From NCBI RefSeq assembly GCF_013410115.1, contig NZ_JACCCV010000003.1, positions 1 through 64,000 of the forward strand: a DNA stretch of 64,000 nucleotides, read 5' to 3'. A program made the position numbers and the translations under genes. Below are positions 53,465 to 60,750 of this stretch, in pieces (position 1 is the stretch's first letter; every line of letters begins with the position of its first letter). The notes under the pieces were generated by a model. It saw only the letters and a list, made by a program, of their open reading frames with translations, searched no databases and was not told the DNA's origin. Source of the DNA: Tunturiibacter gelidiferens (lineage in GTDB: Bacteria > Acidobacteriota > Terriglobia > Terriglobales > Acidobacteriaceae).

Positions 53465-54400
53465 TCATAGTCCTAAATTATCGTTTACGGCAACAGCTAG
53501 GTCTTGCTCCGAACCAAGATATCGCTCCGTCGTTTGAATGGAGCTATGACCCAGCAGAAATTTGATCTGTTCCAGATCGCCGCCGTTCTTGCGACAGAGC
53601 TTTGCGCAGGTCCGGCGCAGGTCGTGTGCGCCGAAGTGTTCGATTCCAATCTGCTTCGCCGATTGCTCGACGATCGACCAGATAGCCCAGTCGCCCAACT
53701 CATTGCCGATCAACTTCCCGCTCTTGGAAAGCGGCCGCAGCAAACGGCCCTCCTCGATCTTGCCCGCGATCATCCAGGCGTCGATTCCGTGCTTGACCCA
53801 GAGTGGAATCGCAACGGTGCGGACTCGGCCGCCCTTCCCACAAAGATCGGGCAAGACCCATCGGCCCTCCCGCATCTCGATACCGTCAACGTCCAGATTG
53901 GCCAGCTCCTGTCGCCGCAGAGCGCAGCCCAGCAACAACGCCAAGATCGCGTAGTCCCGCTTCCCTTTGATCTTGGAGCGGTCAGGGACCGTGAGCAACT
54001 CCTTGGCCTGTTCGCGCGTGAGCCAATTCCCCACCCTGGTTCCCTTCTGGGAGAGGTTGGGAACGCCGGAGAGGTTGGCGGCCTCTTCAACGCCGATGAT
54101 TCCATTGCGCTGCGCCTCGCCGATCAGCTTGCGAACGGCGGACAAACGAACGTTCACGGTCGACGCGCTCAGCTTCTTCTGTAGCATGGCGGCACGGTAC
54201 TCCATCAAGAGGGCGCGCGATAACGGCTGCTGACGCGCCTCACACAAGGCGAAGACCTCATCCAGCGCCTTGGCATAGTTGCGCTTCGAGTGTTCAGACG
54301 CAACGGAGTTCAGCACCATCTCCCGCAACTCCTGGAATGCCGCGGCGCGGTCGAGCGGAGACGCATCCGCCGCGCGCATCAGGGCCAGCGAGGCGCTCAT
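53465..54400 (-). CDS. Tyrosine recombinase/integrase
   Basis: 311 residues. N-terminal SAM-like core-binding domain about 20-110. Catalytic residues of the family are visible: Arg in ALRRQELANLDV, Lys in GKGGRVRTVAIP, His-x2-Arg in HDLRRTCAKLC, His in LGHSSIQTT, and the nucleophile Tyr in ERYLGSE. All are intact, so it should be active. It may resolve plasmid multimers or have integrated the neighbouring cargo. A 29-bp palindrome lies 58 bases upstream of its start. Confidence 0.9.
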   Translation of the reverse strand: MSASLALMRAADASPLDRAAAFQELREMVLNSVASEHSKRNYAKALDEVFALCEARQQPLSRALLMEYRAAMLQKKLSASTVNVRLSAVRKLIGEAQRNGIIGVEEAANLSGVPNLSQKGTRVGNWLTREQAKELLTVPDRSKIKGKRDYAILALLLGCALRRQELANLDVDGIEMREGRWVLPDLCGKGGRVRTVAIPLWVKHGIDAWMIAGKIEEGRLLRPLSKSGKLIGNELGDWAIWSIVEQSAKQIGIEHFGAHDLRRTCAKLCRKNGGDLEQIKFLLGHSSIQTTERYLGSEQDLAVAVNDNLGL

Positions 54401-54457
54401 ACCAGTCCCCTGGCGCGGGTGCGAAAGGTGTCATCAGGGCGATGAGTGTTCAAATCC

Positions 54458-54486
54458 CAATTTGGCAATGGCCCATTGCCAAATTG
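54458..54486. repeat. 29-bp perfect palindrome upstream of the recombinase
   Basis: CAATTTGGCAATGG, one C, then CCATTGCCAAATTG. It lies between the start of the recombinase and the end of the YhcG-type gene. The 13-mer CAATTTGGCAATG recurs at 55277-55289 inside the YhcG-type gene, within codons for its conserved LPWGH region. Could be an operator, a terminator for yhcG, or a recombination site. Confidence 0.6.
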
Positions 54487-54529
54487 ACCGGACCGGACGA
54501 TCCCTCGCTCTCTATTGACACAGAAGGGT

Positions 54530-55597
54530 TTATCCCTCATCGCCCGGCTCCCTCCGCAACGTCTCAATCTCTGTGCGGAGCTTGTTGACGACCTCCTCGA
54601 GGTCCTCGACGGTGGGCAGCTCCTCCTGCATGGGCGCCGGAAGCTCGCGAGTCACGTGATACGTCGAGACGCCGATCGGCTGATTGATGGTCTCCAGAGC
54701 GAACTCCACGATGGGACCGCTCCGGCTCTCGCATAGGAGAACTCCGATGCTCGGGCCTTCGACCGGCGTTCGCATCGTGCGGTTCACCGCCACAAGGTAG
54801 AAGCCCAGCTTTCCGGCATGTTCGGGCTGGAAGGCTCCCACCTTTAACTCGAAGACAAAGTAGCGGTGGAGGCGGACGTGGTAGAAGAGCAGGTCGATGT
54901 AAAAGGTCTGCCCGTCCACCGTAAGAGGGACTTGGCTCCCCACGAAGGAGAAGCCGCGGCCCAGTTCCAGGAGAAGGTCGCGAAGATGGATCAAGAGTCC
55001 CCGCTCGATCTCACGCTCCTTCGCAGCCTCGGTCACAGTCAGAAAATCGAAGTTGTAGGGGTCTTTGAGGATCTGCTCCGCCATATCCGACTCTGGAGGG
55101 GGCAGCTCACGCTGGAAATTGGTCAGGGCCTTTCCTTCCCTCTCGTGCAGGCGGCTCTTGATCTGAAGGACCAGGACATCTTGACTCCAGCCGTATTCGA
55201 GCGCGGCCCGCAGGTACCACTCTCGGGTGGGACGATCCTTGATCCGGTCCAGGACCCTCAGATTGTGGCCCCAGGGCAATTTGGCAATGAGCGATTGCAA
55301 AATCTCCGGCTCCGGCCAAGCCTCGGCCAGAGCACGCATATAGCGGAAGTTCCGGGGGCTGAAGCCTTCGACACCGGGGAACTCAGCCTGCAGGTCACTT
55401 GCTAAGCGCTCATTGATCTTGCTTCCCCACCCCTCGGTCGCAAACCGCTGGCTGAGATCCCGGCCGATCGACCAATAGAGGAGCACCAGCTCCCGGCTGA
55501 CAGCGAGGCCGGCGCGAACCTGGGCCGTACGGATACGTCCTTTGAGCTCCTGCAGGAGTTCGTGGTAGCCGGAGGGCAGCTGGAGGCTTTTTGGCAC
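54530..55597 (-). CDS. YhcG/DUF1016 PD-(D/E)xK nuclease
   Basis: 355 residues. The N-terminal DUF1016 helical domain is complete (VLLYWSIGRDLSQRF, GFSPRNFRYMRALAEAWP, KLPWGHNLRVLDRIKD). The C-terminal nuclease domain is recognised by FYIDLLFYHVRLHRYFVFELK, with the Asp and Glu-x-Lys catalytic triad, and by KLGFYLVAVN. Such proteins occur with type I restriction loci, retron-like and other defence islands and as solitary genes. No restriction partner is adjacent here. Confidence 0.88.
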   Translation of the reverse strand: MPKSLQLPSGYHELLQELKGRIRTAQVRAGLAVSRELVLLYWSIGRDLSQRFATEGWGSKINERLASDLQAEFPGVEGFSPRNFRYMRALAEAWPEPEILQSLIAKLPWGHNLRVLDRIKDRPTREWYLRAALEYGWSQDVLVLQIKSRLHEREGKALTNFQRELPPPESDMAEQILKDPYNFDFLTVTEAAKEREIERGLLIHLRDLLLELGRGFSFVGSQVPLTVDGQTFYIDLLFYHVRLHRYFVFELKVGAFQPEHAGKLGFYLVAVNRTMRTPVEGPSIGVLLCESRSGPIVEFALETINQPIGVSTYHVTRELPAPMQEELPTVEDLEEVVNKLRTEIETLRREPGDEG

Positions 55598-56227
55598 GAA
55601 TTTAGCCTAGCACAAAAATTTACTAAGACAATTAACATTGTCGTGGTCTACATTCATTCATTACAAAGGGGTTATGAGAACCTATGCCTTGTAAGTGGCC
55701 GCGTATGCACTCTCTACGCTGTGCTAGGATCGCCGCAATAAAGGAATCTTCTACTAATTTACGACGCACATCAAGTATCTTGCATAACAGGGGCAAATCC
55801 TATCTAACGAGAAGCCACACTTTAGCTATTACATCTACACGATTGATTCAATGAATTATATCGGAATAAAGTAAACGACCGCCGGATCTTTCAATTGCCC
55901 AAAACTCGGCGCGTGAACCACGACGGGTTCGGCCTCAAGTCTGTCACTTTTATCTGGCTGTCTGCCGGGCCCCGCTCGCGGTGGTCCTTATTTCCCCGAG
56001 ACAACGAACTCGGCAATTACTTCAAGTTATACTTGAAGTAATTGCCGAAGATTCATAAGTAGCCAGCTACATTGCCATAGGTATGCCCCAAGGATCGTTG
56101 GGATGCGCTGGCGCGTATTCTCCGGCAGCTCTATCACCACGTTGGCGAACTCCACCGCCACGTACACTTCTCCGACGCTCACAGCTTCGACTTCAACGGA
56201 CACCAGTTTAGGCCTGGCAATCGCTCC
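55598..56227. other. AT-richer gap with large palindrome
   Basis: 630 bases between the YhcG-type gene and the RHH gene, visibly lower in GC than its neighbours. Apart from the 39-bp palindrome at 56010-56048 I see no gene or RNA. It may contain plasmid cis-acting sites. Confidence 0.5.
56010..56048. repeat. 39-bp perfect palindrome near the replication origin
   Basis: Arms of 18 bases, TCGGCAATTACTTCAAGT and its exact complement, flank a 3-base TAT. No T-run follows, so it is not an obvious terminator. It is about 0.9 kb from the iterons and 180 bases from the end of the RHH gene. It could be an operator, a resolution site or part of a transfer origin. Confidence 0.6.
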
Positions 56228-56506
56228 CTAATCGATCACAAGTGACTGCTGGGCGAGACCAGGCTCCTCGTCCTGCAGAAGGACAGCTATTACCTGACGC
56301 ATCATATGTTTGACTAGCTGCGTCTGTTCGATTCCCTTCTCCCTACAGGCCCTCTGGATCCGGCTCCTAAGTTTGGGGGACATCTTGACCTGGAAGGCCA
56401 CCAGCACGGGCCTACGGGGGCGTGTTTTGGACTCTTGCTCCATCTTGATCGAGTCGAGAACGAGCTGGGTAAATTCCTGAGCGAGCTGCTTCGTGTTGTC
56501 GGCCAT
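56228..56506 (-). CDS. Small ribbon-helix-helix-type plasmid protein
   Basis: 92 residues from ATG 56506. The N-terminal half is polar (MADNTKQLAQEFTQLVLDSIK). PRRPVLVAFQVKMSPKLRSRIQRACREKGIEQTQLVKHMMRQVIAVL has the strand-helix-helix pattern of CopG/Arc-type DNA-binding proteins: basic strand V-x-F-x-V-K, then two helices. Its place beside the iteron origin suggests control of replication copy number or partition. Confidence 0.65.
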   Translation of the reverse strand: MADNTKQLAQEFTQLVLDSIKMEQESKTRPRRPVLVAFQVKMSPKLRSRIQRACREKGIEQTQLVKHMMRQVIAVLLQDEEPGLAQQSLVID

Positions 56507-56948
56507 GGCGGGAATATACACCACCAACGTCAAAGTATTACTGCACGCACTCTTCAGAAGTACTCCCTGAGCCACTCCGCACTTATGCCAAGGACAAAAA
56601 CCAGCTCTTGAAGTTGATCGTTGGGAGTACTCTCGGGGAGTACCGCTACGGAATACCTGAGCGCGGCGATGGGCGGTTACCATCTATTTACGGCGAACTG
56701 CGGCAAGTTTAACTATTTCAGATATCATATTGATAATAAGTAAGTTAGCCTGTCGGCGATTTGGGAGTGAGCGTGCATATTTATGCATCAAACGTATACG
56801 GTGGTCTAGTGGTATGGAAGTGGTCTTCGCCTGTGGAAACTGTGTGGACGCATTGTGAGTATCGCGGAAAACAAACCTCGGCCTCACCTGGCACCTTTCC
56901 CAAGGTGAGGTAGTCTCCATATCTCATTGATAGTAAGTAGCTTCTACG
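56507..56948. other. Gap between RHH gene and iterons
   Basis: About 440 bases with an AT-rich stretch near 56695-56745 (ATATCATATTGATAATAAGT), a possible DNA-unwinding element next to the iterons. No gene is called. Confidence 0.4.
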
Positions 56949-57126
56949 GGTGCAGTTCCTTGTACATCGGTGCAGTTCCCGGTACAGATCTGCACAACAA
57001 GGTGGACAAACGGATCCCCTCGGTGCAGTTCCCTGTACGCTCTAAGGTGCAGATCCTAGTACAGAAGGGTGCAGTTCCCTGTACACAGGGTGCAGTTCCT
57101 AGTAATTTGGGTGCAGTTCCTTGTAC
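56949..57126. other. Iteron array: candidate replication origin (oriV)
   Basis: Seven direct copies of a 17-mer, consensus GGTGCAGTTCCYTGTAC, start at 56949, 56969, 57022, 57046, 57068, 57089 and 57110. The last four are 21-24 bases apart, about two helical turns, so an initiator would bind one face of the DNA. They lie directly downstream of the repA stop, on the other side from its promoter. An AT-rich stretch lies about 200 bases to the left. This is a typical iteron-type plasmid origin. Confidence 0.85.
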
Positions 57127-57225
57127 CCTATATAGGAAGCAAGATGCTTTATCAGGAAGCCCTTACAGGATCAAGCTTTATCCAGGTAGAACACTAGGAG
57201 TGCGCTTCGCGCCGGTCGACGACGA

Positions 57226-58272
57226 TCACTCTGAATCGAGCGCGCCGAGCTCTTTCCTAAACCCGAGCTTCGGGTGGTCCTCAAAGAAGGTTGTGCCGAC
57301 AGGTAGTGGGTAGATTGTCAGACCAGCGGAGCTAACATCGAACCGGATCTGGTTGATCGGATCCGGGAGCGCCTTGAGAATCAGCTTCGCTTTTTGGAAG
57401 TAGATCGGCCAGCGCCGCGGATTTGAGTCCGCACTGTCAAACTGCTCCTGGAGGTAACGCCAGGGGATGAAACTCTCTTTGTGGGCGGCGAAGGCTCTCC
57501 AGTAAAGAAAGATCATATAGTCCAGGATGCGGAACTGCTTCCCTGCCGCGTGAACCAGTGCGATCGGCACCGGCACCGGATTCTTCTGGAGCTCCGCGAA
57601 GAACCGGAGACCAACCGAGACGCTCTGCTGAGCTTCCAGCATCTTGCCGATCGACTGCGAGGGCTTCCAGTTCCCTTCCCCGTCGACGACCGCCGAGATT
57701 CGGGCGTGGTCGATCAGAGGACACTTCCAGTGTTCGACGGTTTTGTTGTTCACGTCGAGGTGCTCGACCATGATGTCCATGTAAGCGATCCGCGTGAACC
57801 GCTCCTGGGCCGCGCGATGGTTTTCCCCAGACTTCGTCACCATGCGGAAGAGGCGTAGATACTCATTCGCATCTTCCCAGTCGAGAATGGGCTGCTGCTG
57901 GAGGACTGCTTTGTTCGTGATGAAGTAGACCATTGTCCGGTCGCCACCGTACGGCAGCGGGACCTGTGGATGAGTGCGAATGAAGGTGACGCGAAGTGTG
58001 GTGCCGTCTGCGAGCCGAGCCTTCCGGACTATAGGCTCCTTGCCCTTATGTTCCGTAACCGGGAGGCCGCAGTAGATGAGCACCCTCGCCATGAAGAGCT
58101 TCTCGTTGGTCAAGCCACCCTGCCAGAGAGCCATGAGCTCCTTGTGCTGGCGTTGAAGCGCCTGCTCCTGCTCCTCGCGATACTCGCGATAGCCGGGTAA
58201 CATCTCTTGAGTGTTCTTCGGTGGCTTCCTCATCGAGTCAGGGTCTAGGTTAGCACCGGAGTTCGAGCACAT
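57226..58272 (-). CDS. Plasmid replication initiator protein (RepA, PF04796-like)
   Basis: 348 residues. Fits the plasmid-encoded RepA family: ALWQGGLTNEKLFMARVLIYCGLPV near the N-terminus, FIRTHPQVPLPYGGDRTMVYFITNKAVL, RIAYMDIMVEHLD, FRILDYMIFLYWRAF, and a second helical/winged part PRRWPIYFQKAKLILKALPD. Such initiators bind iterons and recruit the host helicase. Seven iterons lie immediately 3' of the gene. The annotated start at 58272 has only a weak GGGG site; an internal ATG at 58233 is possible. It is divergent from the 58513 gene. Confidence 0.85.
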   Translation of the reverse strand: MCSNSGANLDPDSMRKPPKNTQEMLPGYREYREEQEQALQRQHKELMALWQGGLTNEKLFMARVLIYCGLPVTEHKGKEPIVRKARLADGTTLRVTFIRTHPQVPLPYGGDRTMVYFITNKAVLQQQPILDWEDANEYLRLFRMVTKSGENHRAAQERFTRIAYMDIMVEHLDVNNKTVEHWKCPLIDHARISAVVDGEGNWKPSQSIGKMLEAQQSVSVGLRFFAELQKNPVPVPIALVHAAGKQFRILDYMIFLYWRAFAAHKESFIPWRYLQEQFDSADSNPRRWPIYFQKAKLILKALPDPINQIRFDVSSAGLTIYPLPVGTTFFEDHPKLGFRKELGALDSE

Positions 58273-58512
58273 CCCCGGCGCAAAGTACCTAGCTTGGTTC
58301 CCTACTTAGCTCTTGTGCCTGGTCGAAAGGTGGAATGACGTCCAACGCCAGTGGTCTCCGAGCTTGATGTGCGAGGGAGGACGGTCTTCACAATGTGGGC
58401 ACGGTCTTGAAGTCGTTCGGCTTCTGGTCCTCGGAAAATGATATCGCGCGGACTGTTTACTATAAATGCACCTCCATTACTGATCCCTTAACAAAGTAAC
58501 TAGACTCGAGAT

Positions 58513-59121
58513 ATGGCACCACCTCGCACCTGGTTAGGTCGCGCAGAAGAGATCGTCGAGGTGCTTCGAAAGATGAAGTCCCCGCAGATCGACCGGCCCG
58601 CGATCGAAGAGCTCTTCCAATTGCAGCGGAGAGCGGCGATCACTCTCATGAAACAGGCAGGAGCTTTGGCCGGTCCAGGCGAGGAGTTCTTGGTTGGGCG
58701 TCGCGAGCTTGTCGTCTGGGTCGAGAAGACATTCAAGACCGAGGCTGCTGTTCTGGAAAGGAAGAAGTCGGCCGGCGAAGAACTCTCGCGCAGCGTCCAG
58801 GAGGTCCAGGCTGTTCGGGCCGCACTTCATGCGCAGGGTCGTCCGCCGGTAAGCTTCCCTCTGGTCGACGACGTACTTCGTGCAACCTTCACTTCCCTTC
58901 CCTCCTCGGTTTGCGTGGAGCCAGGTCGCATCACGATCGACTTCCCTGCGGGCCAGCCCGAGGCTGTACTTCCTCTTCTCTACGAATTGTCCATGGCTAT
59001 TGCAAACGATTTCGGCGGCCTGCGTGAGATCTGTAACGTAGCTCTCTCCATAGATGAGCTGCTGTCTGACCTTCAACGCAGTAAGGAATTAGTCATAGAA
59101 TCGTCCTGTTCAACTTTCTAG
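58513..59121 (+). CDS. Hypothetical protein between repA and parA
   Basis: 202 residues. The N-terminal 70 residues look like a helix-turn-helix module (GRAEEIVEVLRKMKSPQIDRPAIEELFQLQRRAAITLMKQAG), followed by a charged helix (about 75-100) and a C-terminal alpha/beta part (ITIDFPAGQPEAVLPLLYELSMAIAND). No named family recognised. Its place upstream of the TCTAGA array and parA suggests a plasmid maintenance or regulatory DNA-binding role. Confidence 0.65.
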   Translation: MAPPRTWLGRAEEIVEVLRKMKSPQIDRPAIEELFQLQRRAAITLMKQAGALAGPGEEFLVGRRELVVWVEKTFKTEAAVLERKKSAGEELSRSVQEVQAVRAALHAQGRPPVSFPLVDDVLRATFTSLPSSVCVEPGRITIDFPAGQPEAVLPLLYELSMAIANDFGGLREICNVALSIDELLSDLQRSKELVIESSCSTF

Positions 59122-59157
59122 AAAACCTTCTAGATATCTAGATTATTTTCTAGAAAA
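59115..59157. promoter_or_regulatory. Symmetric TCTAGA array: candidate partition site/operator
   Basis: Four TCTAGA hexamers at 59117, 59129, 59137 and 59149 have spacings of 12, 8 and 12, symmetric about 59135/59136. The outer two sit in TTTCTAGAAAA and TTTTCTAGAAAA, the inner two form TCTAGATATCTAGA. The array lies directly upstream of the par genes, where RHH partition proteins bind to act as centromere and autorepressor. Confidence 0.7.
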
Positions 59158-59215
59158 ACGGAGGAACCTCCTAAGTCACTTATGCGCGACTTTCGCATCG
59201 CCTAGTCTTAAGATC

Positions 59216-59881
59216 ATGGCAACCGTTATATGCGTCGCAACACAGAAGGGTGGCACCGGTAAATCCTCGACCGCCATCAACGTAGCGTGCGCACTGGAAG
59301 TCGCCGGGTATCGCGTCATTGTTGTAGACACAGATCCTCAGGCAACATTCTCGCTGTGGCACAGGAAACGAAAAAAGCTAGGACTCAATGGTTTCAAAGT
59401 TCTTCAGATTCCGAAGGGTTTACTGGACGAAGAGATTCAGGCACTTAGGGAGGACGAGAAGCTCGACATCATCCTCGTTGACTGTCCGGGGAACATTGAA
59501 GACATCACTTCCACAGCCGTGAAGCTCTCCGACGCAGTTTTATCGCCCCTAAGACCATCTTCTATGGATATGACACACTCGGCGGATACTGCACGGTTCA
59601 TCAAGGAGATGCGCAACTCGTACCCGGACATACGATTCATTCTGTTCCTCAACGCTGCAATGCCACGATGGAATATTTCGCGTGACATCGGTCCAGCAAC
59701 CCGGGAGATGCTCAAAAATCTGCCAAAAACCACTGTTCTCGAGGCCAAGATCCCGCTCGCGGTGGCTATCGCGGAGTTCTTCGGCACAGGTCAATCGATC
59801 TTCGAATACGCCCCGAAATCAGCTGCAGCAACCGCCTACAAGAGGCTCACCAAGGAGGTGATTCAGTGTCTACAAAACTAG
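59216..59881 (+). CDS. parA: ParA-family partition ATPase
   Basis: 221 residues. Deviant Walker A KGGTGKSS at residues 10-17, VVDTDPQATFSLW (Walker A'), ILVDCPGNIEDI (Walker B). There is no N-terminal HTH, so this is the short ParA type (type Ib/MipZ-like) that pairs with a small RHH partner. It positions plasmid copies over the nucleoid. It overlaps the next gene by 16 bases. Confidence 0.92.
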   Translation: MATVICVATQKGGTGKSSTAINVACALEVAGYRVIVVDTDPQATFSLWHRKRKKLGLNGFKVLQIPKGLLDEEIQALREDEKLDIILVDCPGNIEDITSTAVKLSDAVLSPLRPSSMDMTHSADTARFIKEMRNSYPDIRFILFLNAAMPRWNISRDIGPATREMLKNLPKTTVLEAKIPLAVAIAEFFGTGQSIFEYAPKSAAATAYKRLTKEVIQCLQN

Positions 59882-60234
59882 ATATTCGAGCGCAGGGAAG
59901 GGAAGAGGCTGAAGACCTCGAGATCCCGGTGCGACCGCTCATCTCGCGAACAACCCCAATAGCCGCGCATGCCACGGCGGAACCGCCAACTGGTCCACAG
60001 GCGGTAAGCGACGTCGCAAGGTCACGGAGCACTACCAAGAAAATGGTCGACCCGCTGGCTTCCATGGGCTCAGCATTCGATGAATACGAACCACTCAATG
60101 TGCGAGTACCACGGTGGGTGGGCAGGGCGCTCAACGAACGCATTTTGGAGATGAAAAAGACCCGAAAGATCAAGAAGGAGGAGGTCGTGACGACCGCGAT
60201 CATTCAATTTCTCAGCCTCGTCCCGCCTGAGTAG
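59866..60234 (+). CDS. Small RHH partition partner (ParG/ParB-like)
   Basis: 122 residues, overlapping parA by 16 bases. The N-terminal 70 residues are disordered and charged; the C-terminal 50 (LNVRVPRWVGRALNERILEMKKTRKIKKEEVVTTAIIQFLSLV) form a ribbon-helix-helix domain. This is the ParG-type layout, where the flexible arm stimulates ParA and the RHH part binds the centromere/operator, here probably the TCTAGA array. Confidence 0.8.
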   Translation: MSTKLDIRAQGREEAEDLEIPVRPLISRTTPIAAHATAEPPTGPQAVSDVARSRSTTKKMVDPLASMGSAFDEYEPLNVRVPRWVGRALNERILEMKKTRKIKKEEVVTTAIIQFLSLVPPE

Positions 60235-60314
60235 GGTGTGCGGTATGCGTGCGGTATCCCGCTCACTGGGAAAGCCTGGCTGAACAGCCTGAAGTTATTG
60301 AGCTACAAAGAGAA

Positions 60315-60350
60315 CCGCCCTTATGAGAGGTGCCATAGGGGCGGCTTTCT
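60315..60350 (+). terminator. Terminator of par operon
   Basis: CCGCCCTTATG pairs with CATAGGGGCGG (11 bp with one G-U), 8-nt loop, followed by CTTTCT. It lies 80 bases after the RHH partner stop. Confidence 0.5.
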
Positions 60351-60750
60351 ACGAATGGCCGACGGTGGTTGATCCAACCCATTGAACCCCATTTTTGTAA
60401 TCGGCAGCACAATCCAAAGCGTTGTTACTGAACCGTCTCCGGAATCCGGTTACCTTCGTCTAGCGTACAGTCAAACTGCTCCGTCTCGGGCTTCGGAGTC
60501 GGATCAATCTCCTCAACCTTTGCGAACAGTTCCAGGCAGCTTTCCTGGTGAGCTCAAAGTCGAGGACGGTGAAGGCAGGTGTGAGAATCGCGATCGCCTT
60601 GGTCAGCGGCACATCGCCCGCAGCTGTTCCTTGACGCTCTCATTGATCTCTCGTAGCTCGTCACGAAGACGTAGTCCGGGGCACTTGATTGGACAACACA
60701 GGGAAGCAGCCGATGACACAAACTTGTGTATGTTCGGCTAAGATAAGGCG
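60351..60750. other. Gap before CHAT gene
   Basis: 400 bases between the par terminator and the TPR-CHAT gene. No gene-like frame with a ribosome-binding site. Holds the CHAT promoter by position. Confidence 0.4.

Noticed and set aside
53504..54184. Long plus-strand open frame opposite the recombinase
   Set aside because: It mirrors the recombinase gene antisense; the minus-strand product has all catalytic residues of tyrosine recombinases.
56949..57126. CRISPR array
   Set aside because: Repeats are 17 bp with spacers of only 3-7 bp (one 36) and no cas genes; iterons next to repA explain them.
56927..57313. Open frame of about 128 codons across the iterons
   Set aside because: Its repeated Gly-Ala-Val-Pro-Cys-Thr pattern is just the translation of the 17-bp iterons and it has no ribosome-binding site.
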